A stretch of DNA of 64,000 nt from contig DAOTTQ010000044.1 of NCBI GenBank assembly GCA_034437555.1, positions 1-64,000 on the forward strand, given 5' to 3'. Below, piece by piece: positions 43,120 to 52,287 of the stretch. The stretch's first letter is position 1; the number at the start of each line of letters is the position of its first letter. The DNA is from JANWYT01 sp034437555 (GTDB lineage Bacteria; Chloroflexota; Anaerolineae; Aggregatilineales; Phototrophicaceae). The position numbers were made by a program, and so were the translations under genes. Under the pieces are notes generated by a model that worked only from the letters and a program-made list of their open reading frames with translations, had not been told where the DNA came from and ran no database searches.

Positions 43120-44361
43120 TTATTCTGCCACCAAACGAACAAACTTACGTTTGCCCACCTGTAGCACCATTGGCAACATGCCCAATGTAATCGTTGCTTG
43201 TGTGTCCTTAACGGCTTCCCCGTTCAGGCGGATACCGTCATTTTGCATCAACGATTTGGCTTCGCTACCACTGGCAACCATCTTCAAATCACGCAGAATA
43301 TCCAGCACTTTGGCATCCGCTTTTAGCACTTCTTGGGGGATGTTATCGGGTACGGCATCTTTGGATTTGCTACGGAAAACTTCATCCCAGCGTTTTTGTG
43401 CGCCTTCAGCGGCTTCGGGGCTATGAAAAATCGCCACAATGTCACGCGCTAAGCGCATTTTGGCTTCGTTAGGGTGTTGTGTGCCATCGGCAAGACCGCG
43501 CTCTAGCTCATCCATCTCGGCGGTTTGCCAGCCCAAAATGAGCTTGTAGTAAAGGGGCATAGCACTGTCAGGGATGCTCATCACCTTGCCGTACATATCC
43601 CAAGCCTCACTTAACAGGGGAATGTGATTGCCTGTGCTTTTGCTCATCTTTGCCGAGCCGTCTGTGCCGGGCAGGCTTTCGCCCATGATGATGGCAATTT
43701 GGGGTTTTTGCCCCAAGCCCTGTTGTAGTTTGCGCCCCGCCACTAAGATATTAAAGAGTTGGTCTTGACCACCCACTTGGACATCGGCTTCTTGGGCGAC
43801 AGCATCATAGGCTTGCATTAGGGCATAGAAAAATTCGTGTAAGTAAATGGGGTGATTTGCCTCAACACGCTTGGCAAAGTTTTCTCGCACTAAAAATTGT
43901 TGCACCGTAAAATTACTTGCCAAGCGAATAATGTCGGCAAAATCGAGCGTTGAAAGCCATTCGTCGTTACGGCGCACGCGCGTTTTTTCAGGGTCTAAAA
44001 TTTTAAAGGCTTGTTCGGCATACGTTTTTGCGTTTTCGTCCACTTGTTCAGCCGTTAGTTGTTCACGCGCCTTGTCCTTGTCCGAAGGGTCACCAATCAG
44101 GCTGGTAAACGTCCCGACCAAGAAAGTAACGTCATGCCCAAAGTCTTGAAATTGGCGCAATTTTCTCATGGTAATGGTATGCCCAAGGTGCAAATCTGCG
44201 GTGCGTGGGTCATAACCACAGTACACGCGCAAGCCTCGCCCCTCTTTTTCGGCTTCTATCAGGCGTTCTTTTAGGGCTTGGCGCATTTCTTCTTTGGTAC
44301 GGGGGTCGCCATACGCTGCCCCAAACATCAGCACATCTAATTGTTCTTCTATGGTAGCCAT
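43120..44361 (-). CDS. tyrS: Tyrosyl-tRNA synthetase
   Basis: This 413-residue class I synthetase has YCGYDPRTADLHLGHTITM, where HLGH is the HIGH motif. VQVGGQDQLFNIL is the tyrosine-site region and KMSKSTGN the KMSKS loop. A C-terminal S4 RNA-binding domain (EAKSLMQNDGIRLNGEAV) follows. The pattern fits the TyrZ-like group of TyrRS. AAGGAAC precedes the ATG. It is divergent from alaS, sharing a promoter region. I see no T-box leader in the 188-bp gap. Confidence 0.95.
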   Translation of the reverse strand: MATIEEQLDVLMFGAAYGDPRTKEEMRQALKERLIEAEKEGRGLRVYCGYDPRTADLHLGHTITMRKLRQFQDFGHDVTFLVGTFTSLIGDPSDKDKAREQLTAEQVDENAKTYAEQAFKILDPEKTRVRRNDEWLSTLDFADIIRLASNFTVQQFLVRENFAKRVEANHPIYLHEFFYALMQAYDAVAQEADVQVGGQDQLFNILVAGRKLQQGLGQKPQIAIIMGESLPGTDGSAKMSKSTGNHIPLLSEAWDMYGKVMSIPDSAMPLYYKLILGWQTAEMDELERGLADGTQHPNEAKMRLARDIVAIFHSPEAAEGAQKRWDEVFRSKSKDAVPDNIPQEVLKADAKVLDILRDLKMVASGSEAKSLMQNDGIRLNGEAVKDTQATITLGMLPMVLQVGKRKFVRLVAE

Positions 44362-44408
44362 CGCGTTCCTTTGCCTTTTTGTTGGTTGCTTTTAATCCAT
44401 AAGCCCTT

Positions 44409-44460
44409 ATTATAGCACTTTGACGCGCCCTTGTTCAGTGAGGGCTAAACTCGCTATAAT
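44409..44460. promoter_or_regulatory. Back-to-back promoters of tyrS and alaS
   Basis: For alaS, TTGTTC (44431-44436), 18 bp, then TATAAT (44455-44460). For tyrS, on the minus strand, TATAAT is at 44409-44414 with TGAACA (44432-44437) 17 bp upstream. The two -35 boxes overlap, so the promoters may compete. Confidence 0.55.
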
Positions 44461-44549
44461 TTGCAAGACAGCATGGATATGACCTTTTGTGAACCCCAAT
44501 GAACTATTAGATGGGCTTTCTGCTTGCCCATTAAAGGACACGACACCCT

Positions 44550-47222
44550 ATGAAACGTATGACCAGCGAAGAAGTAAGGCAAGCCTTCTTAGATTTTTTT
44601 GTAGAAATGGGGCATAAGCACGTTTCGTCCTCGTCGCTTGTCCCTGCCAATGACCCTACCTTGCTGTTTGCAAATTCGGGCATGGTGCAGTTTAAGGACG
44701 TTTTTCTGGGGCAGGATAAGCGCGATTATAAGCGTGCCACCACGTCGCAAAAGTGTATGCGCGTAAGTGGCAAGCACAATGACCTAGAAAACGTGGGACC
44801 TTCGCCCCGTCACCACACCTTCTTTGAAATGCTCGGCAACTTTAGCTTTGGTGACTATTTTAAGCGTGATGCCATCCGCTACGCATGGCACTTAGTTACA
44901 GAAGTGTATGGGCTTCCTAAAGAGCGCATTGCCGTGACCGTGTATAAAAATGACAATGAAGCCTATGACCTGTGGACAAATGACATTGGCATCCCACCCA
45001 GCCGCGTTACGCGCTTGGGCGCAAAAACGAACTTTTGGCAAATGGCAGAAACCGGTCCGTGTGGACCCTGTAGCGAAATTTTTTGGGATAAAAGCCCCGA
45101 ATTGGGCGAGGACAGCGTTCAACAATCGTTTTTAGATGATGATGACCGCTTCTTAGAAATTTGGAACTTGGTCTTTATGCAGTTTAATCGCACCGCCCCC
45201 GACCCCGAACACACGGGCGCGTATGATGCACCCCTCCCTAACCCTTGCGTGGATACGGGCATGGGGCTAGAACGCATCTTGATGATTATGCAAGAGGGCG
45301 ATTCTAACTATGATACCGACCTGTTCATGTCTATCATCAAAGCCACACAAGCCCTCACTGGCGAAAGTGATGAGCAAGTACGCAAAAATTATGTGCCGTA
45401 CCGCGTCATCGCCGACCATGTTCGCGCAGCCGTCTTTCTGATTGCTGATGGCGTAATGCCCGGTGCAAAAGGTCGTGAATCGGTGTGCCGTTTGGTCATT
45501 CGGCGCGCGTCACGCTTTGGGCGTAAACTTGGCTTTACTGCGCCATTCTTGGGCAAGGTGGCACAAGCCGTCATCAACAGCATGGGCGGACATTACACCG
45601 AGCTATTAGAACGTGCTGACTTTATCAAGCGTGCCATTACAACCGAAGAAGAACGCTTCTTAAAAACCCTAGAAGTGGGCTTGAACACGCTAGAAAATAT
45701 GCTAGCAGAATTGCCAAGCGGTGGCACACTAACAGGCGAACAAGCCTTCTTTCTAAAAGCCACTGTGGGCTTGCCCTTTCAAGTGACCAAAGATATTTGC
45801 GATGAACAAGGCTACGCCGTAGACGAAGAAGCCTTCTTAAAAGCCGAAGAAAACCACTCGCTCATTAGTGGTGGCGGGCAGGCGATGGGCAAAATTGAAT
45901 CGGCGGAGTTTTACACCGAGCTACTAGACACGCTTAAAGCCCAAAACGCCCTGCCCAGCGAAGGCGTGCGCTATAACCCCTATACCAACGATGGCACGTC
46001 TGCCCGTGTAGTGGCTATTTTGCGCGATGGACAAACCGTGACTAATGCCATTGTGGGCGAAAAAGTGGCGGTTGTCCTTGATGCCACAGGCTTTTATGTT
46101 GAAAGTGGCGGTCAAGTCAGCGATAGCGGTTTGATTAGCGGTGATGGTTGGCAAATTGAAGTAGAGGACATGAAGAAGCCCGTTAGTGGTCTCATCTTGC
46201 ACATTGGCGAAGTGGTACAAGGCACACCCACCACAGGCAATATCGCCACTGCCCAAGTCGCATTAGACCGCCGCAATGACATTATTCGCAACCACACCGC
46301 CACCCACTTGCTTCATGCTGCCCTACGCGGACGCTTAGGGACGCACGTCCAACAGCGCGGTTCATTGGTTGCACCCGACCGCCTGCGTTTTGACTTTTCT
46401 CATGATGCTAAAGTGAACGAAGATGAATTGATTGCCATAGAAACCGCAGTCAACGAAGCCATCCTCAAGAATTATGGCGTAGACATTGCCAGCAAATCCA
46501 TAGACGAAGCCCGTAAAGAGGGCGCAATGGCACTCTTTGGCGAAAAATATGGTGACGTGGTGCGGACAGTACGCATTGGCGACTATAGCTATGAGCTGTG
46601 TGGTGGCGTGCATGTGGGCGAAACGGGCGAAATTGGCGCGTTTGTGTTTACGGGTGAAAACGCAGTCAGCGCAGGCATCCGCCGTATTGAAGCCCTGACA
46701 GGGCGCGAAGCGGTGCGCTATATCCAAGAACGCCTAAGCACCCTAGACCGCCTAAGCGAAACATTGGGCGGGGGTAACCTGCTTCATAAACTAGCGGGGC
46801 TACAAGCCGAGCTTGCCAGCACGAAGAAACAAGTGGCACAGCTACAGTCTAAACTCGCCAAAGTGCAGTTTGACGCGCTCATGAGCAACGCAGAAACAAT
46901 CGGGGGCAAGACGGTTCTTATTGCCCAAGTGAGTGGCGTAACCAGCGATACGCTCCGTGAAATGACCGACTGGTTTAAGGACAACGTTAAGCAAAACGGT
47001 GTAGTGGTGTTGGGTGCAGACCTAGACGGCAAGCCTTCAATCATTGTGGCAGTGACTGATGACCTTGTGAAAACGGGCGTTAAAGCTGGTGACCTCATTA
47101 AGCCCATTGCGGCTATTGTTGGGGGCGGTGGCGGGGGTCGTCCGAACTTAGCACAAGCAGGGGGCAAAGACAGCGAAAAACTGCCCGAAGCCCTCGCTAA
47201 AGCCCACGAGTTATTGACGTAA
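44550..47222 (+). CDS. alaS: Alanyl-tRNA synthetase
   Basis: This 890-residue enzyme is complete. The class II catalytic core has SSSLVPANDPTLLFANSGMVQFKD in two parts, RHHTFFEMLGNFSFGDYFK and GMGLERI. The editing domain has HTATHLLHAALR (HxxxH) and ELCGGVHVGETG (C-x3-H zinc site). The C-Ala domain ends with GGGGGGRPNLAQAGG. The gene heads an operon with a baseplate-J-like protein gene (stop and start nearly adjacent), ruvX, mltG and a lipoprotein gene. Confidence 0.97.
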   Translation: MKRMTSEEVRQAFLDFFVEMGHKHVSSSSLVPANDPTLLFANSGMVQFKDVFLGQDKRDYKRATTSQKCMRVSGKHNDLENVGPSPRHHTFFEMLGNFSFGDYFKRDAIRYAWHLVTEVYGLPKERIAVTVYKNDNEAYDLWTNDIGIPPSRVTRLGAKTNFWQMAETGPCGPCSEIFWDKSPELGEDSVQQSFLDDDDRFLEIWNLVFMQFNRTAPDPEHTGAYDAPLPNPCVDTGMGLERILMIMQEGDSNYDTDLFMSIIKATQALTGESDEQVRKNYVPYRVIADHVRAAVFLIADGVMPGAKGRESVCRLVIRRASRFGRKLGFTAPFLGKVAQAVINSMGGHYTELLERADFIKRAITTEEERFLKTLEVGLNTLENMLAELPSGGTLTGEQAFFLKATVGLPFQVTKDICDEQGYAVDEEAFLKAEENHSLISGGGQAMGKIESAEFYTELLDTLKAQNALPSEGVRYNPYTNDGTSARVVAILRDGQTVTNAIVGEKVAVVLDATGFYVESGGQVSDSGLISGDGWQIEVEDMKKPVSGLILHIGEVVQGTPTTGNIATAQVALDRRNDIIRNHTATHLLHAALRGRLGTHVQQRGSLVAPDRLRFDFSHDAKVNEDELIAIETAVNEAILKNYGVDIASKSIDEARKEGAMALFGEKYGDVVRTVRIGDYSYELCGGVHVGETGEIGAFVFTGENAVSAGIRRIEALTGREAVRYIQERLSTLDRLSETLGGGNLLHKLAGLQAELASTKKQVAQLQSKLAKVQFDALMSNAETIGGKTVLIAQVSGVTSDTLREMTDWFKDNVKQNGVVVLGADLDGKPSIIVAVTDDLVKTGVKAGDLIKPIAAIVGGGGGGRPNLAQAGGKDSEKLPEALAKAHELLT

Positions 47223-47229
47223 GGTGGCT

Positions 47230-48786
47230 ATGTCCCAACGCCCAGAATACATTCAGCTAGATGCTAACGATGATGTAGCACACCTCCGCGATAGACTGTC
47301 ATTTATTCGCGGAAAGCGTGTGCTGCTCATTTGGCCCGAACAAGGCACAGCGCTCACGCGCAAACTTGACCTTGTGCTGATTCAGCGGGAGGCAAAGCGG
47401 CGTGCCATTCAGCTTGCACTCGTTACGCATGACCCCGAAGTCATTCAGCACGCCAAAGAGCTAGAAATTAGCACGTTTAGTCATGTGGGCGAAAGTGACC
47501 GCGCACGCTGGCGCAGAGGGCGCAACAAAGTATTTACCCAACGTCATCATAAGCCCGCCGATGAACTTGCTCCAGAAGACTTGTTGCCCGTTGCCAGCCG
47601 TGTGCGGGGCAAGCGCAATGAGCTTTCACGGTGGCAAATGTTTGGGTTACGCCTAGCGGTGCTGTTCTTTTTAGCTATTGTCATGGGCATAACGGCGTTC
47701 TTTCTTGTGCCGTCTGCCGAAATTGTCATTACGCTTGCGCCCCAAAGCGTCAGTGTGAATACCACCCTCATCGCAGACCCCAACCTTAGCGATATTGACG
47801 TAGAAAATGGACTGATTCCTGCGTCTTTATTGCGTGCAGAAGTGCAAACCGTTGGCACACTTACGACCACAGGTAGCCTATCATTAGGCAATGAATTTGC
47901 TATTGGGGTTGCGCTGTTTACCAATGAAACCGATGCCACCGTTACCATTCCTGACAATACGACCCTCAGCACCAGTGCCGGCACGCCCATCTTGTTTAAG
48001 ACGATTGCGCCCTTAACACTGGGGGCGGGCGTGGGCGAACGGGGTGAAGTGGGCATAGAAGCCATGCCTGCGGCAGATGCACGAAGCGGTAACGTAGACG
48101 CGGGCTTGATTAATACCGTGGTGGGTGACCTTAACGGCAGTGTAACCGTCCGCAACCTTGCGCCCACCACAGGGGGCGTTACGCGCCAAGTGGTTATTGT
48201 TACCCAAGAAGACCGTGACCGACTGCTTGCCATTGTACGCGGTCAGTTGCAGGCGGTGGCGTATGACGAAATGCTCGCCACGCTCACCGATACCCAAGTG
48301 ATTGTCATTGAAACGGTACGCATTGCCGAAGAACGCAACGACTGGACAACCTTTAGCCATGATGAAGGCGATGCCACCGAAACGCTCTCACTCACCATGA
48401 AAGCCATTGTAACGGCACTAACGCTGGATGACCGCTACGGACGACAAATTGTGTTTGCACAGCTTTCTGCACAAAAACCAAGTGGGCAAATTTTGCAAGC
48501 CGATAGCTTTATTTACACACGGGGCGCAGTTAGCGATATTACCCCCCAAAACCGCGTGACGTTTAGCGCACAGGGTGACGTGCAAGCCATCACCCAAGTC
48601 AACACGCAAGCCCTCTTAGAGCGCATTGCCAACCAAACGCCCGAAGAAGCGATGCGCCTTGTTCGGGATTACGGCAGGCTTACGCCCCAAGATACGGTTG
48701 AAATTCGGGTGTCTCCGCCAGAGTTTTGGCAACTTCCCGCCCTGCCTGTACGTATGACATTTATCATTAGGGTGCAACCCGAATGA
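47230..48786 (+). CDS. Membrane protein with a baseplate J-like domain
   Basis: This 518-residue protein has a basic cytoplasmic part (about 1-135, including LLIWPEQGTALTRKLDLVLIQREAKRR, split here by family position). One membrane helix follows (about 137-160), then an extracytoplasmic domain. That domain resembles Baseplate_J proteins (VTIPDNTTLSTSAGTPILFKT, GNVDAGLINTVVGDLNG). No phage genes are near. ATG 47230 or GTG 47224 can start it, and AAGGTGG lies just upstream. The stop overlaps ruvX (ATGA), so it is tied to ruvX and mltG translation. A cell-envelope role is inferred from context. Confidence 0.75.
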   Translation: MSQRPEYIQLDANDDVAHLRDRLSFIRGKRVLLIWPEQGTALTRKLDLVLIQREAKRRAIQLALVTHDPEVIQHAKELEISTFSHVGESDRARWRRGRNKVFTQRHHKPADELAPEDLLPVASRVRGKRNELSRWQMFGLRLAVLFFLAIVMGITAFFLVPSAEIVITLAPQSVSVNTTLIADPNLSDIDVENGLIPASLLRAEVQTVGTLTTTGSLSLGNEFAIGVALFTNETDATVTIPDNTTLSTSAGTPILFKTIAPLTLGAGVGERGEVGIEAMPAADARSGNVDAGLINTVVGDLNGSVTVRNLAPTTGGVTRQVVIVTQEDRDRLLAIVRGQLQAVAYDEMLATLTDTQVIVIETVRIAEERNDWTTFSHDEGDATETLSLTMKAIVTALTLDDRYGRQIVFAQLSAQKPSGQILQADSFIYTRGAVSDITPQNRVTFSAQGDVQAITQVNTQALLERIANQTPEEAMRLVRDYGRLTPQDTVEIRVSPPEFWQLPALPVRMTFIIRVQPE

Positions 48787-49217
48787 CGCGTTACCTGTGC
48801 ATCGACCACGGGCTAAAGCGCATTGGGCTGGCAATTAGCGATGAAGGGGGCTTATTTGCGCGAGAACTGGGCATTTTAGAGCGCAAATCTAAGCAAGAGG
48901 ACTTTGATGCCCTTAACGCCATTCTCACCCGTGAAGGGGCGCAAGCCATCATTATTGGCATTCCCTATAGCGATGTACCAGAGGGCGTATACACCCAATC
49001 CGATACGGTGCGCCTGTGGAAAACACGCTTTGCAGAAACCACCCCCCTTCCTATCATCGAATGGGATGAGCAATTAAGCAGTGATGATGCCCGTGAGATT
49101 GCCAAGCACCTACGGCGTAAACCAACCGAACACATAGACGACCTAGCCGCACGAGTGATTTTACAAAGCTATTTAGATGCTCGGCACGAAGGTCTCGCCA
49201 ACGAGGACGAAGAATGA
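48783..49217 (+). CDS. ruvX: Putative Holliday junction resolvase / pre-16S rRNA nuclease YqgF
   Basis: This 144-residue RNase-H-fold nuclease has the start CIDHGLKRIGLAISDE with the first catalytic Asp, then AIIIGIPY, IEWDEQLSSDDA and IDDLAARVILQSYLD with the later acidic residues. It is linked by 4-bp overlaps on both sides (ATGA) to the baseplate-J-like gene and mltG. The ruvX-mltG order is common in bacteria. Its role is 16S rRNA 5' maturation and possibly junction processing. Confidence 0.92.
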   Translation: MTRYLCIDHGLKRIGLAISDEGGLFARELGILERKSKQEDFDALNAILTREGAQAIIIGIPYSDVPEGVYTQSDTVRLWKTRFAETTPLPIIEWDEQLSSDDAREIAKHLRRKPTEHIDDLAARVILQSYLDARHEGLANEDEE

Positions 49218-50338
49218 CGATAGAACGCTTGCTTAAAGCAATGATTTTAATGGCAGTAGTGGGGGTATTTGTGGGCGCGGTGGGGCTGGGTGTCTTGCTG
49301 ATTGTCAGCGGTGGCAACCCCATCTCTTGGGTGCAAAATACCTTTATTCGTTTTTCTTTATCGTCGCGCACAGAAGAAATCAATCGCGCTATTGGCACAA
49401 ACGATACGCCCATTCGCTTTAGTATTAACAGTGGTGACGCGCCCGCATTGGTCGCAAGAAACCTCGTCAACGCCAGCCTCATTGCTGACCCCGTGCTATT
49501 TGTAAATTATCTGCGTGCAGAAGGGCTAGACACCCAGCTAGAAGCCGGCGTTTACTTTCTCAATCAGGCGCAAAATATCCCCCAAATTGCCAATACGCTC
49601 ATTGATTCACGCAATAGCAGTATTCGCTTTCGGGTAGTAGAAGGCACACGCCTAGAAGAAGTTGCCGAAGCCATCGATGCTATCCGCCTCTTTGGGTTTA
49701 CAGGCGCAGAATTTTTAGCCACAACAGGCGTAGGCGCGTCTATAGACCCCGACCTTGCGGGCTTATTGGGTGTGCCTGTAGTGGGCGATACCTTGCAGGC
49801 TTCGCTAGAGGGCTTTATGTTCCCCGATACGTATGTATTCCCGCCCGACATTACCGCCCTAGAGCTACGTGACCAATTGCTAGAGGCGTTTGTTGGCGCG
49901 GTGGGCGTGCCACTGTTTAATGATGCCACCACGCAAGGCTGGACAATGCGCCAAGCCGTCACGCTGGCTTCAATTGCCGAGCGCGAAGCGGTTTGGGATG
50001 ATGAGCATGTCCTAATTACCAGCGTGTATCGCAATCGCCTAGACGTGGATATGCTGTTACAAGCCGACCCCACCGTACAATATGCGCTGAATGGAACGCG
50101 TGGGCGTTGGTGGACAAATATCACCCAAGCCGACTATCGAAACGTAACTTCGCCCTATAATACGTATTTGAATAAAGGGCTTCCGCCATCCCCCATTGCC
50201 AGCCCTAGCCTTTCTGCCATACGCGCAGCCATTTACCCCGCCGAGTCCAGCTATTTTTACTTTAGGGCGCGGTGTGACGGCTCTAACTATCACAATTTTG
50301 CCACCACGTACGATGAGCATCTTGCCAATGGGTGCTAA
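49214..50338 (+). CDS. mltG: Endolytic murein transglycosylase MltG
   Basis: This 374-residue protein has one N-terminal membrane helix (about 10-35), a LysM-like region and the YceG catalytic domain. Landmarks are LEGFMFPDTYVFP, LASIAEREAVWDDE with the catalytic Glu, LQADPTVQYAL and SPYNTYLNKGLPPSPIASP. MltG cuts nascent glycan strands near the membrane and so sets their length. The gene overlaps ruvX by 4 bp, and the next lipoprotein gene starts inside its end. Confidence 0.94.
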   Translation: MTIERLLKAMILMAVVGVFVGAVGLGVLLIVSGGNPISWVQNTFIRFSLSSRTEEINRAIGTNDTPIRFSINSGDAPALVARNLVNASLIADPVLFVNYLRAEGLDTQLEAGVYFLNQAQNIPQIANTLIDSRNSSIRFRVVEGTRLEEVAEAIDAIRLFGFTGAEFLATTGVGASIDPDLAGLLGVPVVGDTLQASLEGFMFPDTYVFPPDITALELRDQLLEAFVGAVGVPLFNDATTQGWTMRQAVTLASIAEREAVWDDEHVLITSVYRNRLDVDMLLQADPTVQYALNGTRGRWWTNITQADYRNVTSPYNTYLNKGLPPSPIASPSLSAIRAAIYPAESSYFYFRARCDGSNYHNFATTYDEHLANGC

Positions 50339-50816
50339 AGCGTTACGCCTGTGCGCGTTTATGATGGTGCTAGTGTGCGTGGCGTGTGTGCAATACCCCC
50401 CCATAGCAAAAATAGCGTTGCTTGCGCCCTTTGAGGGGGAGAACCGCTACATTGGCTATAACGCGCTATATGCGTCATGGATGGCACTGGCAGAAGCAGA
50501 CCAACCTTCCAGCATGTTGCTTGCCATTGATGATGGGGGCAGGCAAGACAGCGCACTCGACCGCGCCAAAGCCATTAAGCAAGACCCTAGCGTCAGGGCG
50601 GTGCTGTTGGTGGGCGATGATGCCCTTAGCGAGCCTGTGCGCCAAGCCTTAGACGGCTTACCATTGCTGGTAGTCAGCGCAGAGGGTGAATTGCCCGATG
50701 AGGCGTTTACGGCGCGTTATTTAGCTAGCGCAGAGTTTGCGCCTGTGCCGAGTATCTTTGCCATCAACGCCTATAATGCCATGCAAGAAGCCCTAGAACT
50801 AATTTCTGCGCCCTAG
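50313..50816 (+). CDS. Short lipoprotein resembling half a periplasmic binding protein
   Basis: This protein is 167 residues from ATG 50313 (or 162 from 50328). An N-terminal hydrophobic segment ends in VLVCVAC, a lipobox-like sequence. The rest (IAKIALLAPFEGENRYIGYNALYASWMALAEA, split by family position) matches the first lobe of branched-chain amino acid-type binding proteins. The second lobe is absent, where full proteins have about 350 residues. It overlaps mltG by 26 bp and meets the pyrimidine phosphorylase gene head-on by 18 bp. It could be a truncated gene or a small variant. Function unknown. Confidence 0.65.
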   Translation: MSILPMGAKALRLCAFMMVLVCVACVQYPPIAKIALLAPFEGENRYIGYNALYASWMALAEADQPSSMLLAIDDGGRQDSALDRAKAIKQDPSVRAVLLVGDDALSEPVRQALDGLPLLVVSAEGELPDEAFTARYLASAEFAPVPSIFAINAYNAMQEALELISAP

Positions 50817-52127
50817 TATGGCATCGTAAAACAGGGGCAAAGGCTCAACGGGCGTGCTACTATACGTAATCGCTTCTAGGAGCAACGCCTTTGCTTCGCC
50901 CGCTTTTAGCAAATCATTGGCATGAATCACACCCATTTTGTCGCCATTGCGCACGCGGTCGCCCACTTTAACGGTAAGGACTACGCCAACGGCATGGTCG
51001 ATACTATCCTCTTTTTTGGCGCGTCCCGCCCCTAATACCAACGAAGCAATCGCCACTTTTTCGGCGTTTACGCCTGAAATATAGCCGTTTTCTGTGGCAA
51101 ACACACCTAATTGTTCACGCGCTTGGGGCAAAAGCTCGGGGTTGTCTATCATGGCAAGGTTGCCCCCTTGCCCTTCTACCATTTGCCTAAACTTCTCAAA
51201 CGCCTTGCCATTGCTTAGGTTATCTTCTAACAGTTTGCGAGTGGTATCGGGGTCTACCCAATGTTTTTCGCGTCCTGCCAAAAGCAACATATAACGGGCA
51301 ATCTCTAAACAGTGTTCGCGCAGGTCGGGCGCACCGCCCCCCTTTAGCGTTTCGATGGCTTCTTTTACTTCAAGCGCGTTACCAATGGTATAGCCGAGCG
51401 GTTGGTTCATATCCGAAAGTAATGCCACCATATCGCGTCCGGCATCTGCGCCAATACGTACCATTACTTTTGCCAGTTCGCGCGCTTCGTCTAGCGTGGT
51501 CATAAACGCACCACTGCCCCACTTGACATCCAGCACAATGCCCTGTGCGCCCGATGCCAGCTTTTTGCTCATGATGCTACTGGCAATAAGGGGCAGGCTT
51601 GGCACAGTGGCGGTTACGTCCCGTAGGGCATAAAGTTTGCCATCGGCAGGGGCAAGCACGCCCGTTTGCCCTGCCAGCGCAATCCCGTTTTGGCGGGCAA
51701 GGCGGGCAAATTCTTCTTCGGTTAAGTTGACATTAAAGCCTTCAATGGCTTCTAGCTTATCCAGTGTGCCACCGCTAAAGCCCAAGCCACGCCCACTCAT
51801 TTTGGCACATGGCACGCCGCACGATGCCACCAATGGCAACACCACGAGCGTTGTTTTATCGCCCACACCGCCGGATGAGTGCTTATCGATGGCATAATCA
51901 GTGATAGAGCTTAAGTCCATCATGTGTCCCGATTGCGCCATTGCCATCGTCAGCGTAACGGTTTCTTCACGGGTCATGCCCTTAAAATAGGTTGCCATTA
52001 AGAACGCTGATACTTGATAATCGGGGATATTGCCCAGCGTGTATTGTTCAATAAACCAGCGAATTTCTGTTGTTGTTAGGGCTTCGCCATCTCGTTTTTT
52101 TTCGATAATATCTACCATGCGTAACAT
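50799..52127 (-). CDS. Pyrimidine-nucleoside (thymidine) phosphorylase
   Basis: This 442-residue enzyme is complete. It has DKHSSGGVGDKTTLVVLPLVA, KMSGRGLGFSGGTLDKLEAI and LDVKWGSGAFM in the expected order. The N-terminal helical domain (MVDIIEKKRDG) and C-terminal domain (DHAVGVVLTVKVGDRVRNGD) are both present. It cleaves thymidine and uridine or deoxyuridine with phosphate. Bacillus-type Pdp and E. coli-type DeoA cannot be told apart safely here. AAGGATT precedes the first ATG. No deo cluster is around it. Confidence 0.92.
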   Translation of the reverse strand: MLRMVDIIEKKRDGEALTTTEIRWFIEQYTLGNIPDYQVSAFLMATYFKGMTREETVTLTMAMAQSGHMMDLSSITDYAIDKHSSGGVGDKTTLVVLPLVASCGVPCAKMSGRGLGFSGGTLDKLEAIEGFNVNLTEEEFARLARQNGIALAGQTGVLAPADGKLYALRDVTATVPSLPLIASSIMSKKLASGAQGIVLDVKWGSGAFMTTLDEARELAKVMVRIGADAGRDMVALLSDMNQPLGYTIGNALEVKEAIETLKGGGAPDLREHCLEIARYMLLLAGREKHWVDPDTTRKLLEDNLSNGKAFEKFRQMVEGQGGNLAMIDNPELLPQAREQLGVFATENGYISGVNAEKVAIASLVLGAGRAKKEDSIDHAVGVVLTVKVGDRVRNGDKMGVIHANDLLKAGEAKALLLEAITYSSTPVEPLPLFYDAILGRRN

Positions 52128-52287
52128 AAAACAATCCTTTTGGTTTATTTTTGTTGCCCTACAAACCTTTTCGTTTGTCAGTTATCATTGTAGCGTTTTG
52201 ATAAGCGCATGGCTATAACGAAAGAAAATCGTAAGGCTTGTGCGGTATTGAGTGAATAGTCTTATACTTTAGAAAGGGTATATCTCC

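Noticed and set aside
43120..44361. Tryptophanyl-tRNA synthetase
   Set aside because: The C-terminal S4 domain, the VGGQDQ region and overall length fit TyrRS, not TrpRS.
44362..44549. T-box leader for tyrS or alaS
   Set aside because: The gap is short, and no T-box core or terminator/antiterminator pair was seen.
47230..48786. Prophage or tail-injection system
   Set aside because: Only one protein carries a baseplate-J-like domain, with a membrane helix and no other phage or contractile-system genes around it.
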